Positions 1-7,569 of a stretch of 64,000 nucleotides of DNA are shown here, piece by piece. The notes beneath the pieces are model-generated. The model searched no databases. It saw only the letters and a list, made by a program, of their open reading frames with translations, and was not told where the DNA came from. Origin of the DNA: Cytobacillus sp. NJ13 (GTDB lineage Bacteria > Bacillota > Bacilli > Bacillales > Cytobacillaceae); the NCBI GenBank assembly GCA_030348385.1, contig JAUCFP010000006.1:3871501-3935500 (forward strand), given 5' to 3'. The first letter of the stretch is position 1. Every line of letters begins with the position of its first letter. Position numbers and translations under genes: made by a program.

Positions 1-2
1 AA

Positions 3-68
3 CCATACCGTCTAATGAAGTATTTGAGTGAAACAAAAGAATCCTATAAAAAAATAAAGGGAGAATAA
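3..68 (+). CDS. 3' end of an upstream gene (partial)
   Basis: An open frame enters from the left edge and stops at TAA 66-68, giving a lysine-rich tail that ends in KKIKGE. A terminator-like hairpin follows about 20 bp later, which supports a real gene end. The product cannot be identified from about 21 residues. Confidence 0.45.
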   Translation, partial: PYRLMKYLSETKESYKKIKGE

Positions 69-88
69 TATTTCATTCTTTCCGGCAA

Positions 89-136
89 AGGCTGATAACA
101 GGCTGTCTTAATGCAGCTCTGTATCAGCCTGTTTTA
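89..136 (+). terminator. Rho-independent terminator of the upstream gene
   Basis: Arms AGGCTGATA (89-97) and TATCAGCCT (122-130) form a stem followed by GTTTTATTGTT. It lies between the partial upstream gene and the PTS promoter. Confidence 0.7.
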
Positions 137-222
137 TTGTTATAGGATGTTTAGGCAGCTAATTTATTGATCAAGCACTGATTAGATGGTTCCTTAAAAT
201 TTCAGATAAGTATAAAAATTCA

Positions 223-251
223 TTGACAGTACTGACCATTTAAATTATTCT
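223..251 (+). promoter_or_regulatory. Sigma-A promoter of the gutM-srlA-srlE operon
   Basis: A perfect -35 TTGACA (223-228) is followed after 17 bp by TATTCT (246-251). The predicted start near 258 lies just before the first operator half-site, the same layout as the promoters at 3567 and 5484. Confidence 0.7.
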
Positions 252-257
252 TATTAC

Positions 258-328
258 ATAACAAATGCAACGATGTGTGTCATTTGTGAAACAACCGGTA
301 TCATTGTCTAGGGATTGAACATTTGTTC
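258..328 (+). promoter_or_regulatory. Phased ACAAATG operator array, copy 1
   Basis: ACAAATG at 261-267 and its complement CATTTGT at 281-287 and 320-326, plus a degenerate CATTGT at 302-307, are centred near 264, 284, 304 and 323, about 20 bp apart. The last lies in GAACATTTGTTC, a near-palindrome. The array starts at the predicted transcription start and recurs before two other units of this locus, so it is the likely binding site of the SorC-family regulator at 2547. Binding is inferred. Confidence 0.65.
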
Positions 329-351
329 CGACGGTTTATTTGTCTTTAAAA

Positions 352-365
352 TGTAAGCGGTTACT
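352..365 (+). promoter_or_regulatory. cre site (CcpA)
   Basis: TGTAAGCGGTTACT matches the cre consensus TGWAARCGYTWNCW at 13 of 14 positions. It lies downstream of the promoter and before gutM, a typical roadblock position for carbon catabolite repression. Confidence 0.7.
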
Positions 366-409
366 ATTAAAGTTAAAATTATTGCAAATTTTTAGTAAGG
401 AGGAATTCT

Positions 410-835
410 GTGAAACTCGTTGTGATTTTATGTGCAATTCTAATTATTCAACATGCCCTTTCGCTTGTTCAGATTAAATATTATAAGAAGAGTCTCGACA
501 AAATCATCAGTAATTATAAAGGGGCAGACGGTTATTTTGTATTTTCCGGTATGGAAAGATCAAAATTCGGTCCAGGTGCGATCGTCATTATGGTAGTAGA
601 CCGGGATTACATGATCCATGAGTGCTGCATGTTAAAAGGAATGACGATTTTTACGAAGTTTAAACCATTAGATTCATATAAAGGCAGTCATGTAGGAGAA
701 ATCTTGAAAACGGTAAAGGAGAAATCAATAAATAAAAAGGATAGGGGCATACCGTCCTATTGGAAGGCATTGGCGAAAGCTGGGGAATCAGCCCTGTTAT
801 CTATTTCAAAAAGTAAAATTTCGAGTGAACATTAA
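410..835 (+). CDS. gutM: GutM-family glucitol operon protein
   Basis: A 141-residue GutM-like protein, the family named for the accessory activator of the E. coli glucitol operon. It has one N-terminal hydrophobic segment (about residues 2-20), suggesting membrane anchoring, then a small basic-rich soluble domain. The GTG start at 410 is preceded by AAGGAGGAA. It is the first gene of a three-gene unit, 14 bp ahead of srlA. It is slightly longer than the roughly 120-residue E. coli protein because of a lysine/serine-rich tail. A direct DNA-binding role is not evident; recognition rests on overall similarity and on the invariable association with srlA/E. Confidence 0.75.
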   Translation: MKLVVILCAILIIQHALSLVQIKYYKKSLDKIISNYKGADGYFVFSGMERSKFGPGAIVIMVVDRDYMIHECCMLKGMTIFTKFKPLDSYKGSHVGEILKTVKEKSINKKDRGIPSYWKALAKAGESALLSISKSKISSEH

Positions 836-849
836 AGGGGGAAAGAATT

Positions 850-1377
850 ATGGAATGGGTAAAATGGTTTGGAGAACATTTCATTGGAATGTTTAATGCT
901 GGTGGAGAAACATTTATGGGATTATTTACTGGAATAGTCCCAACCCTGGTTGTACTATTGACCTTTACCTATGCAATCATGAAATTCGTAGGTGAAGATA
1001 GAGTAACTCGAATCATTCAATTTGCGGCAAAATACCGATTGCTGCGATATACATTAATGCCGGTTTTATCCGTATTATTATTAACCAATCCGATGGCATA
1101 CACTTTTGGCCGGTTCCTGCCTGAAAAGCAAAAGCCTGCATTCTATGATTCAGCCGTATCATTTGTTCATCCTGTAACTGGTTTATTTCCTTATGCTAAC
1201 GCTGGTGAGCTTTTTGTTTATCTGGGAATTGCAAATGGAATAAAGGAGCTGGGTCTTCCAGTAGCGGATTTGGCTGTGCGTTACTTTTTAGTAGGGATTG
1301 TTATCATTTTGATACGCGGCATAGTAACAGAGTTAATTACGAATTACTTAGCTAAAAAAGAAGCAGGAGTACAATAA
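850..1377 (+). CDS. srlA: PTS glucitol/sorbitol-type EIIC2 component
   Basis: This 175-residue membrane protein is the EIIC2 half of a glucitol-family PTS permease. It shows about four hydrophobic segments (near residues 25-45, 65-82, 115-130, 140-162) and family-typical stretches such as FGRFLPEKQKP and GLFPYANAGELF. AAAGGGGGAAAG precedes the ATG. It forms the membrane channel with the C-terminal part of SrlE and takes its phosphoryl group from the SrlB-type EIIA encoded at 5049. No sorbitol-6-phosphate dehydrogenase lies nearby, so the family name does not establish sorbitol as substrate. Confidence 0.9.
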   Translation: MEWVKWFGEHFIGMFNAGGETFMGLFTGIVPTLVVLLTFTYAIMKFVGEDRVTRIIQFAAKYRLLRYTLMPVLSVLLLTNPMAYTFGRFLPEKQKPAFYDSAVSFVHPVTGLFPYANAGELFVYLGIANGIKELGLPVADLAVRYFLVGIVIILIRGIVTELITNYLAKKEAGVQ

Positions 1378-1389
1378 GGGGGGATCCAA

Positions 1390-2403
1390 ATGAGTGAGCG
1401 TACAGTATTTGTTGCAAAAGGATCAGGCGGATGGGGCATCGGTCTTCATATTCAGCCTAAGGGAAAGAAGAATAAAGTTGTTTCTATTACTGGCGGCGGC
1501 ATCCACCCTGTTGCAAAAAGAATTGCCGAACTGACTGGCACTCAGGCTGTTGATGGTTTTAATGGGTCATATCCTGAAGAAGAAATGATGTGTGTGGTCA
1601 TTGACTGCGGTGGAACTGCTCGTATTGGCGTTTATCCTATGAAGCGGATTCCTACAGTTGATGTATTGCCATCTTCTCCATCGGGCCCGCTTTCAAAATA
1701 TATTACGGAAGATATCTTTGTTTCTGGTGTAACTGTAAAAGATATTACATTAGCAGAAGACTACGATGAAGTTGCCGGGGCGCAGGAAGCTGCAGATGAG
1801 CCTAAATTTAATACGAAAGATAAAGAAAAATTTAAAGAAGATTATGACCAGCTGAAGAAAGAGAACGCAAACAATGGAGATAACTTTCTTCTTAAGTTTT
1901 CTAAAGGGATTGGGAATGTCACTGGGACATTCTATCAGGCTGGCCGTGATACGGTTGATATGCTAATAAAGAACATCATCCCTTTTATGGCTTTTGTAAG
2001 TATGCTTATTGGTATCATAAACTATACAGGAATTGGCGATGTGATTGCGAACTCTCTATCCCCATTAGCCAGCTCAATCTGGGGACTGTTAGTGATTGTT
2101 ATTGTATGTACAATCCCATTTTTATCTCCTGTCCTGGGACCCGGAGCAGTTATTGCACAGGTAGTGGGTGTTCTAATTGGGAGTCAGATTGCAATGGGGA
2201 ACATTCCGCCGGCCTATGCTCTGCCAGCACTATTCGCCATTAATGGGCAAGTAGGCTGCGACTTCATTCCTGTTGGTCTGTCACTTGGAGAAGCTAAGCC
2301 GGAAACGGTAAGATACGGGGTTCCTGCGGTACTTTACAGCAGATTGATAACAGGGGTATTATCAGTTGTAATTGCCTACTTTGCGAGCTTCGGTATGTAT
2401 TAA
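1390..2403 (+). CDS. srlE: PTS glucitol/sorbitol-type EIIBC1 component
   Basis: The 337-residue protein has an N-terminal EIIB domain (about 1-120) and a C-terminal membrane part (about 190-337). The likely phosphorylated cysteine is Cys73 in VIDCGGT, the same context as in E. coli SrlE. The N-terminus carries GSGGWGIGL, and the membrane part includes [15 protein letters not shown] and [17 protein letters not shown], both typical of the family. A charged linker rich in Lys and Glu joins the domains. It follows srlA by 12 bp and closes the operon before a hairpin terminator. It should phosphorylate a polyol during import; which polyol is not shown by the sequence. Confidence 0.92.
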   Translation: MSERTVFVAKGSGGWGIGLHIQPKGKKNKVVSITGGGIHPVAKRIAELTGTQAVDGFNGSYPEEEMMCVVIDCGGTARIGVYPMKRIPTVDVLPSSPSGPLSKYITEDIFVSGVTVKDITLAEDYDEVAGAQEAADEPKFNTKDKEKFKEDYDQLKKENANNGDNFLLKFSKGIGNVTGTFYQAGRDTVDMLIKNIIPFMAFVSMLIGIINYTGIGDVIANSLSPLASSIWGLLVIVIVCTIPFLSPVLGPGAVIAQVVGVLIGSQIAMGNIPPAYALPALFAINGQVGCDFIPVGLSLGEAKPETVRYGVPAVLYSRLITGVLSVVIAYFASFGMY

Positions 2404-2422
2404 AATTTTTAAAAGGACTCAG

Positions 2423-2480
2423 AAACTATGCAAAAATGAGCCAAGTAATTGTGCCTTTGATGCATAGTTTTCTCTTGTTT
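2423..2480 (+). terminator. Terminator after srlE
   Basis: Perfect 10-bp arms AAACTATGCA (2423-2432) and TGCATAGTTT (2461-2470), followed by TCTCTTGTTT. The 28-nt loop is long, so strength is uncertain. Confidence 0.6.
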
Positions 2481-2546
2481 ATTCTAATTTGAAGTGTTTT
2501 TAAGTAAAATCTAATCAGAATAGGAATTTCCAATAGAGGAGGAAAT

Positions 2547-3485
2547 ATGATTACGCTGGATAATCGGAGAATTTTAGTAAAGGTAGCACAAATGTATTAT
2601 AACGAAGGCGCTACTCAATCAGAAATTGCACAGAAAATCGGTGTCAGCAGATCCCTGATTTCAAAATATTTAACCAAAGCAAGAGATTTGGGGATTGTTG
2701 AAATAACCATTCATGAGGAAGGCCTGCAGCAGTTTAGTCAGTTAGAAAGAAGAGTTGAGCTTTTATACAATATCCGTGAAGTAGTTTGTATTGAAAGTGT
2801 CGGGCAAGAATCGTCAAAAAGGCAGTTAGGTGAAGCAGTAAGTGATTTTCTGCAGAGAGTCATCCGGGACGGACAGATTATTAGTTTTTCATCAGGAACT
2901 ACATTAAATGAAGTAGCTAAAGTGCTTCATTCGCCACAAGTATACCCTGAATTAACGGTAGTGCCTTTAGTAGGGGGGGTTGGAAACGAGAATGTGGATA
3001 TTCATTCTAACTCCATTGTGGCCAAAGTGGGCTCAATACTTCAGGCTAACTATAAACTGCTGCACATTCCTGTAATGGTGGATACAAAGGAAGCTAAGGA
3101 AATTCTGATGAGACAGCCGTCAATAAAAAGCACATTTGATTTAGCGGCCCAATCTGATATCGCTGTGGTAGGGATAGGAGGAAAGCCTGAGCATTCAACT
3201 ATGGTGAAATCCTATCTGGGACCAGATCATGAGTCTATTACATGTAATTCAGAAATAGTGGGAGATATTTGCTATAACTTTATTAACAAATTCGGTAAAC
3301 CTGTGCAAAACCCGTGGAATGATAGAGTAATATCCCTGGAACTTGAAAAATTAAGTCAAATACCGCTCGTGATAGGAGTAGCTTCTGGGCTGGAAAAGGT
3401 TGGAGCTATTAAGGCTTCACTCGAAGGTAAATTGATTGACGTTCTAATAACAGATGAAGCTACGGCAAAAGGGCTTCTTACATAA
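2547..3485 (+). CDS. SorC/DeoR-type sugar-sensing transcriptional regulator
   Basis: A 312-residue regulator with an N-terminal helix-turn-helix (about 8-50; GATQSEIAQKIGVSRSLISKYL) and a C-terminal sugar-phosphate-binding domain (about 60-312) of the SorC family, with markers such as ISFSSGTTLNEVA, VPLVGGVG and VVGIGG. GAGGAGGAAAT precedes the ATG. It is transcribed alone between two terminators and sits between the PTS operon and the oxidoreductase gene, both of which carry the ACAAATG operator array. The family usually binds a phosphorylated sugar as inducer; here that would be the PTS product or a downstream phosphate ester (inference). Confidence 0.9.
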   Translation: MITLDNRRILVKVAQMYYNEGATQSEIAQKIGVSRSLISKYLTKARDLGIVEITIHEEGLQQFSQLERRVELLYNIREVVCIESVGQESSKRQLGEAVSDFLQRVIRDGQIISFSSGTTLNEVAKVLHSPQVYPELTVVPLVGGVGNENVDIHSNSIVAKVGSILQANYKLLHIPVMVDTKEAKEILMRQPSIKSTFDLAAQSDIAVVGIGGKPEHSTMVKSYLGPDHESITCNSEIVGDICYNFINKFGKPVQNPWNDRVISLELEKLSQIPLVIGVASGLEKVGAIKASLEGKLIDVLITDEATAKGLLT

Positions 3486-3489
3486 TTGA

Positions 3490-3526
3490 GAGCTATGCTG
3501 TTCATTCAGCGTAGCTCATCTTTTAT
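3490..3526 (+). terminator. Terminator after the SorC-type regulator
   Basis: An 11-bp stem with one G-T pair (GAGCTATGCTG 3490-3500, CAGCGTAGCTC 3507-3517), a 6-nt loop and a tail ATCTTTTATAT. Confidence 0.8.
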
Positions 3527-3566
3527 ATAGAATTATTAATTTAATAAATTTTTCGAAAGTTCTTAC

Positions 3567-3595
3567 TTGACATCCGTTGTATCGAGGCTTAAACT
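3567..3595 (+). promoter_or_regulatory. Sigma-A promoter of the DXR-II-like/srlB unit
   Basis: TTGACA (3567-3572), a 17-bp spacer and TAAACT (3590-3595). The predicted start near 3602 abuts the first operator, as in the other two units. Confidence 0.65.
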
Positions 3596-3604
3596 TGCAT
3601 TGTA

Positions 3605-3675
3605 GGAACAAATGATAATTAAATTCACAAATGTTAATTATTTTATTTAAATGTTACTGATGGTAACAAATGATA
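3605..3675 (+). promoter_or_regulatory. Phased ACAAATG operator array, copy 2
   Basis: ACAAATG occurs at 3608-3614, 3627-3633 and 3666-3672, with a degenerate AAATGTTA at 3649-3656. Centres fall near 3611, 3630, 3650 and 3669, the same roughly 20-bp rhythm as at 264-323. It is the likely operator of the SorC-type regulator encoded just upstream (inference). Confidence 0.65.
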
Positions 3676-3697
3676 TGATTTGTCTGCACGGTGAAAA

Positions 3698-3711
3698 TGT
3701 AAGCGCTATAA
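3698..3711 (+). promoter_or_regulatory. cre site (CcpA)
   Basis: TGTAAGCGCTATAA fits the cre consensus at 13 of 14 positions and lies between the operator array and the start codon at 3736. Confidence 0.65.
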
Positions 3712-3735
3712 TACAAAAAACTGGAGGTCTAGAAA

Positions 3736-5028
3736 ATGTCTATTTATCAGCAACTATTGACACGTGAACGAGAAAACGCTCCTATCCGAGTGGGGGTTAT
3801 AGGTGCAGGGCAAATGGGATTCGGTATGATTGCACAAATCTCAAGGATTCCTGGAATGATCGTAACAGGAGTATGTGACGTAAATACTGAGGCTGCACGC
3901 AAGGCAGCAGACTGCTATAACTCCCAATCTAAAAAAAGAAATCCGGTTTTAGTAACAAGCGACTACCGTGAAGTCATTCAATCAAGAGATGTGGAAGTAA
4001 TTGTTGATGCGACCGGGGTTCCTGAAGTTGGTGCAAATATCTCCCTGGAAGCATTAAGGTCTAAAAAACACCTCGTTCTTCTAAATGTTGAAGTGGATAT
4101 AACTATAGGATCGGTTATGTATCAGCTCTTTAATAATGCAGGACTGATTTACACTGGTTCAGCAGGTGATGAACCAGCTGCGACCCTTGAACTTTATGAA
4201 TTTGCAAAAACAATGGGCCTAGAAGTATTAGTTGCTGGAAAAGGAAAAAATAACAAATTAAACCCTCTTTCCAATCCAGACGTTTGCAAAGAAGAGGCTC
4301 AAAGAAAACATATGAGTGCTCATATGCTCGCAGCATTCCAGGATGGAACAAAAACGATGGCAGAAATGAATTTGCTTAGTAATGCCACTGGATTAATTCC
4401 TGATCTGACTGGAATGCATGGGGTTTCTGCAACACTTGAAGATGTAGCTGATAAGCTGAATCTTAAAGAAAATGGCGGTGTATTAAATAACTTTGGAGTT
4501 GTTGAATATGTAGATGGTCTTGCACCAGGTGTATTCGTCATTGTAAAAAGTGAGCTGGAGCCAGTTGATGAAGAATTACGCTATTTAAAAGTAGGAAACG
4601 GGCCGCATTACACACTGTACCGTCCATATCATCTTGCAAGTTTAGAAACACCGGTCACAATCGCAAAGGCTGTTCTTCAGCATGACTCTTCTATTCATCC
4701 GCTTGGAGCGCCTGTATCCGAAACAGTGGCCGTAGCAAAACGGGATATCAAAGCTGGAGAGTCCGTTGATGGAATTGGCGGATACTCTGTTCGAGGAGTT
4801 CTGGAGACACATTCTGATATGAAAACCAATGGCCATATTCCTATTGGACTTATCAGCGGAAAAGTCGTTGCGAAAAAAGACATTAAAACGGGTCAATTCT
4901 TAACTCAGGAAGATGTTGAGTTAGACAAGGAAACAACTGTCTGGAAACTAAGATCTCTCCAGGATCAGCTTTTTACATTAAATCCAGAGAAAAGCCCTGT
5001 TACACACTATAAAAATAAACAAAAGTAA
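3736..5028 (+). CDS. SAF-domain NAD(P)-dependent oxidoreductase of the homoserine-dehydrogenase-like family (DXR-II/DRL-like)
   Basis: A 430-residue cytosolic enzyme. A Rossmann fold opens with GVIGAGQMGFG (about 19-29) and VCDVN; the C-terminus (about 330-410) is a SAF domain (VAVAKRDIKAGESV, VVAKKDIKTGQFL). This predicted homoserine dehydrogenase family (COG4091) contains the Brucella DXR-like reductoisomerase DRL/DXR-II, which interconverts 1-deoxyxylulose 5-phosphate and methylerythritol 4-phosphate, and also related oxidoreductases of unknown function. Partner genes are a polyol PTS and an acetoin-type dehydrogenase, not threonine genes, so a homoserine role is unlikely. I infer NAD(P)-linked oxidation or isomerisation of the imported polyol phosphate, possibly MEP to DXP. 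It shares a unit with the EIIA gene. Confidence 0.8.
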   Translation: MSIYQQLLTRERENAPIRVGVIGAGQMGFGMIAQISRIPGMIVTGVCDVNTEAARKAADCYNSQSKKRNPVLVTSDYREVIQSRDVEVIVDATGVPEVGANISLEALRSKKHLVLLNVEVDITIGSVMYQLFNNAGLIYTGSAGDEPAATLELYEFAKTMGLEVLVAGKGKNNKLNPLSNPDVCKEEAQRKHMSAHMLAAFQDGTKTMAEMNLLSNATGLIPDLTGMHGVSATLEDVADKLNLKENGGVLNNFGVVEYVDGLAPGVFVIVKSELEPVDEELRYLKVGNGPHYTLYRPYHLASLETPVTIAKAVLQHDSSIHPLGAPVSETVAVAKRDIKAGESVDGIGGYSVRGVLETHSDMKTNGHIPIGLISGKVVAKKDIKTGQFLTQEDVELDKETTVWKLRSLQDQLFTLNPEKSPVTHYKNKQK

Positions 5029-5048
5029 GGTTAATGGAGGTTAATAAG

Positions 5049-5402
5049 GTGACAAAAACAGTTGTAAAAGAAATTGGAGTGCTAGTGCCAACCTTCAAAG
5101 AAGACAGGATTGTAATTTTATTCGGCCCTCAGGCACCAAAAGAACTAAGGGAATTGGCAGTAATTCATGAGATTGAAAGTGTAACAGATGAGCCATTAAA
5201 AGCCGGCGGAACTATTTCGTTTGATAATGAATCCTTTACAATCACAGCGCTCGGATCTCAAGCCAATAAAAACTTTAAAGAACTGGGGCATATTTCAATT
5301 TATTTTCAGGAGCCATTAGAGGATGTACTGCCAGGGGCAGTGTTCGCTTCACCTCATAAATTTCCTGCTATTCAGGATGGAACGGTAATTACTTTCAATT
5401 AA
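5049..5402 (+). CDS. srlB: PTS glucitol/sorbitol-type EIIA component
   Basis: EIIA of the glucitol PTS, 117 residues from GTG 5049. The upstream in-frame ATG at 5034 is less likely because TGGAGG (5035-5040), the only good ribosome binding site, overlaps it and sits 8 nt before the GTG. The probable phospho-acceptor is His40 in LAVIHE. It passes phosphate from HPr to SrlE. It is separated from srlA/E by the regulator and the oxidoreductase but shares their operator type, so the transporter is split over two co-regulated units. Confidence 0.9.
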   Translation: MTKTVVKEIGVLVPTFKEDRIVILFGPQAPKELRELAVIHEIESVTDEPLKAGGTISFDNESFTITALGSQANKNFKELGHISIYFQEPLEDVLPGAVFASPHKFPAIQDGTVITFN

Positions 5403-5427
5403 TCTCAATAGTTAATGAACTTATTTA

Positions 5428-5477
5428 AAGGGTGAAGGAGGAAAAGATTTAACATTTTCCCTTTCTCCCTTTTTTAT
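5428..5477 (+). terminator. Terminator after srlB
   Basis: An imperfect purine-rich/pyrimidine-rich stem (AAAGGGTGAAGGAGGAAAA against TTTTCCCTTTCTCCC) is followed by CTTTTTTATT. Confidence 0.6.
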
Positions 5478-5483
5478 TCACAC

Positions 5484-5512
5484 TTGACTAATTGTTGTTT
5501 AGATTATATGAT
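5484..5512 (+). promoter_or_regulatory. Sigma-A promoter of the E1-E2-E3-HPr operon
   Basis: TTGACT (5484-5489), a 17-bp spacer and TATGAT (5507-5512), close to consensus. The predicted start near 5519 lies inside the first operator half. Confidence 0.75.
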
Positions 5513-5514
5513 TT

Positions 5515-5546
5515 TTACAAATGTAACATATATGAACAAATGTAAA
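5515..5546 (+). promoter_or_regulatory. ACAAATG operator pair, copy 3
   Basis: TTACAAATGTAA (5515-5526) and GAACAAATGTAA (5534-5545) are centred 19 bp apart across the transcription start and just ahead of the ribosome binding site. They match the elements at 261 and 3608, which places the dehydrogenase operon in the same regulon. No cre site is visible here. Confidence 0.7.
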
Positions 5547-5559
5547 AGGAGGATGAAAA

Positions 5560-6546
5560 ATGAAAGTGAAAAACTTAGAGCTGCCTAAAATGATTACGGA
5601 AGAAAAGTTAAAAGATTTGTATAAAGAAATGTGGATGATTCGATACTTTGATGAAAAAGTGGATCAGTTCTTTGCTAAAGGGATGATTCATGGAACCACA
5701 CATTTATGTGTTGGTCAGGAAGCCTCTGCTGCAGGTTCAATTGCTGTTATCGGTAGAAAGGACAAAATTGTAAGTACACATCGGGGACATGGGCACTGTA
5801 TTTCCAAAGAAGGGGACGTCAATAAAATGATGGCGGAGCTCTTTGGCCGTGAAACAGGCTATTGTAAAGGAAAGGGCGGCTCAATGCATATTGCGGATCT
5901 GGAAAAAGGCAACCTTGGGGCAAACGGCATCGTTGGAGGCGGCCTGCCTCTGGCTGTTGGAGCAGCTTTAACTTCAAAAATGAAAAAGGAAAATTATGTT
6001 GTGCTTTGTTTCTTTGGAGATGGAGCTTCAAATGAAGGAAGTTTCCATGAATCTGTTAATCTTGCGGCTATCTGGGATCTTCCCGTTGTGTTTATATGCG
6101 AGAATAACCAGTATGGTATGTCAGGACCGGTAAAAGAGATGACCAGAATTGAAAATATAGCAGATCGCGCTGGGGCATATGGCATACCAGGAAAAGTCGT
6201 TGACGGGAATGACATGATTGAAATTATCAATACAGTAAATGAAGCGGTGGAAAATGCACGCGCTGGTTCAGGACCTACTTTAATTGAGATGAAAACGTAC
6301 CGCTGGAAGGGACATTCCAAGAGTGATGCCAAAAAATACCGCACCCGTGAAGAAGAGCAGGAGTGGAGAGCAAAGGATGGCATTAAGCGCTTTAAAGAAA
6401 CACTGATCAATGCAGAAGTCTTTACTGAAGAAGAGGCAAAGCAGCTGCAGGATGAAGCATACCAGGCCATAGAAGAGGCAGTAAAGTTTGCAGAAAATAG
6501 TCCAGAACCATCAATGGATAGCTTACTTGAAGATGTATATGCCTAA
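5560..6546 (+). CDS. Thiamine-diphosphate dehydrogenase E1 alpha subunit (acetoin/2-oxoacid dehydrogenase type)
   Basis: A 328-residue E1 alpha subunit, the length of AcoA rather than of the longer PdhA. The thiamine-diphosphate motif [12 protein letters not shown] begins at residue 153 and ends in ENN (181-183); STHRGHGHC and GKGGSMH are also conserved. With E1 beta it should cleave an alpha-hydroxyketone or decarboxylate a 2-oxoacid and hand the two-carbon unit to lipoamide on E2. It heads a five-gene operon (E1a, E1b, E2, E3, HPr). Its shared operator with a polyol PTS and a DXR-like enzyme suggests a deoxyketose phosphate rather than acetoin as substrate (inference). Confidence 0.85.
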   Translation: MKVKNLELPKMITEEKLKDLYKEMWMIRYFDEKVDQFFAKGMIHGTTHLCVGQEASAAGSIAVIGRKDKIVSTHRGHGHCISKEGDVNKMMAELFGRETGYCKGKGGSMHIADLEKGNLGANGIVGGGLPLAVGAALTSKMKKENYVVLCFFGDGASNEGSFHESVNLAAIWDLPVVFICENNQYGMSGPVKEMTRIENIADRAGAYGIPGKVVDGNDMIEIINTVNEAVENARAGSGPTLIEMKTYRWKGHSKSDAKKYRTREEEQEWRAKDGIKRFKETLINAEVFTEEEAKQLQDEAYQAIEEAVKFAENSPEPSMDSLLEDVYA

Positions 6547-6563
6547 AGAGGGGGATGAATAAA

Positions 6564-7553
6564 GTGGCAGTTAGAGAGATTACTTATTTGGAAGCGGTTC
6601 GTGAGGCAATGAGCCAGGAGATGCGGCAAAACGAAGATGTATTTATCCTTGGCGAAGATATTGGTGTTTATGGAGGAGCTTTTGGAGTTACCCGCGGGAT
6701 GATAGAAGAGTTCGGACCGGAGCGTGTTCGCAATACGCCAATATCTGAGGCAGCTATAGCAGGTGCAGCAGTTGGTTCTGCTTTAACAGGAATGCGCCCT
6801 ATTTTAGAACTTCAGTTCTCCGATTTTATTACCATTGCCATGGATCAAATGGTTAATCAAGCTGCAAAAACCCGTTATATGTTTGGCGGCAAGGGAAAGG
6901 TGCCAATGGTTTTAAGAACCCCTGCAGGCTCCGGAACAGGAGCGGCTGCCCAGCATTCACAAAGTCTTGAAGCTTGGATGGCCCATATTCCCGGATTAAA
7001 AGTAGTTCAGCCTTCCACAGCCTACGATGTAAAAGGATTGTTAAAAGCCGCGATTGATGATGATAACCCTGTTATTTTTTATGAACATAAACTCCTTTAT
7101 AAAACATCTTCTCACGTTCCGGAAGAATCATATTCAATTGAACTGGGCAAGGCAGATATTAAGCATGAAGGCACCGATGTCACCATCGTTGCTACTGCCA
7201 TTATGGTCCATAAGGCGCTTGAAGCAGCAGCTGAACTCGAAAAAGAGGGCATCAGTGCAGAAGTTATTGATCCAAGAACCATCGTGCCGCTGGATAAAGA
7301 AACCATTATTAATTCAGTGAAAAAGACCGGCAGATTAATAGTTGTGCACGAAGCAGTTCAGCGCGGAGGAATTGGCGGGGAGATAGTCAGTGTAATAGCC
7401 GAGAGTGAGGCCTTTGACTATCTGGATTCCCCAATAAAACGCCTTGGGGGCAAGGAGGTTCCTATACCGTACAATCCTAAACTGGAAAAAGCTGCAATAC
7501 CTCAGGTGCCAGACATCATCGATGCTGTAAAAGAAACAGTAAAGTACAAATAA
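6564..7553 (+). CDS. Thiamine-diphosphate dehydrogenase E1 beta subunit (acetoin/2-oxoacid dehydrogenase type)
   Basis: E1 beta subunit, 329 residues from GTG 6564. An ATG lies at 6555, but the GAGGGGG ribosome binding site (6549-6554) touches it and is well spaced from the GTG. Conserved features are [25 protein letters not shown], the active-site histidine region [11 protein letters not shown] and the C-terminal transketolase domain. It forms the alpha2beta2 E1 with the preceding product and supplies part of the thiamine-diphosphate pocket. It is spaced by only a few bases from E1 alpha. Confidence 0.87.
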   Translation: MAVREITYLEAVREAMSQEMRQNEDVFILGEDIGVYGGAFGVTRGMIEEFGPERVRNTPISEAAIAGAAVGSALTGMRPILELQFSDFITIAMDQMVNQAAKTRYMFGGKGKVPMVLRTPAGSGTGAAAQHSQSLEAWMAHIPGLKVVQPSTAYDVKGLLKAAIDDDNPVIFYEHKLLYKTSSHVPEESYSIELGKADIKHEGTDVTIVATAIMVHKALEAAAELEKEGISAEVIDPRTIVPLDKETIINSVKKTGRLIVVHEAVQRGGIGGEIVSVIAESEAFDYLDSPIKRLGGKEVPIPYNPKLEKAAIPQVPDIIDAVKETVKYK

Positions 7554-7569
7554 GAAGGAGGGGGATACG

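Noticed and set aside
5034..5048. Earlier ATG start for the EIIA gene
   Set aside because: The only good ribosome binding site overlaps this ATG; it is correctly spaced for the GTG at 5049.
410..5402. Sorbitol (glucitol) utilisation operon
   Set aside because: No sorbitol-6-phosphate dehydrogenase (SrlD) is present; the co-regulated genes are a DXR-II-like enzyme and an acetoin-type dehydrogenase instead.
5994..6470. 158-residue minus-strand frame inside the E1 alpha gene
   Set aside because: It is a shadow of a clearly conserved coding sequence and has no translation signal.
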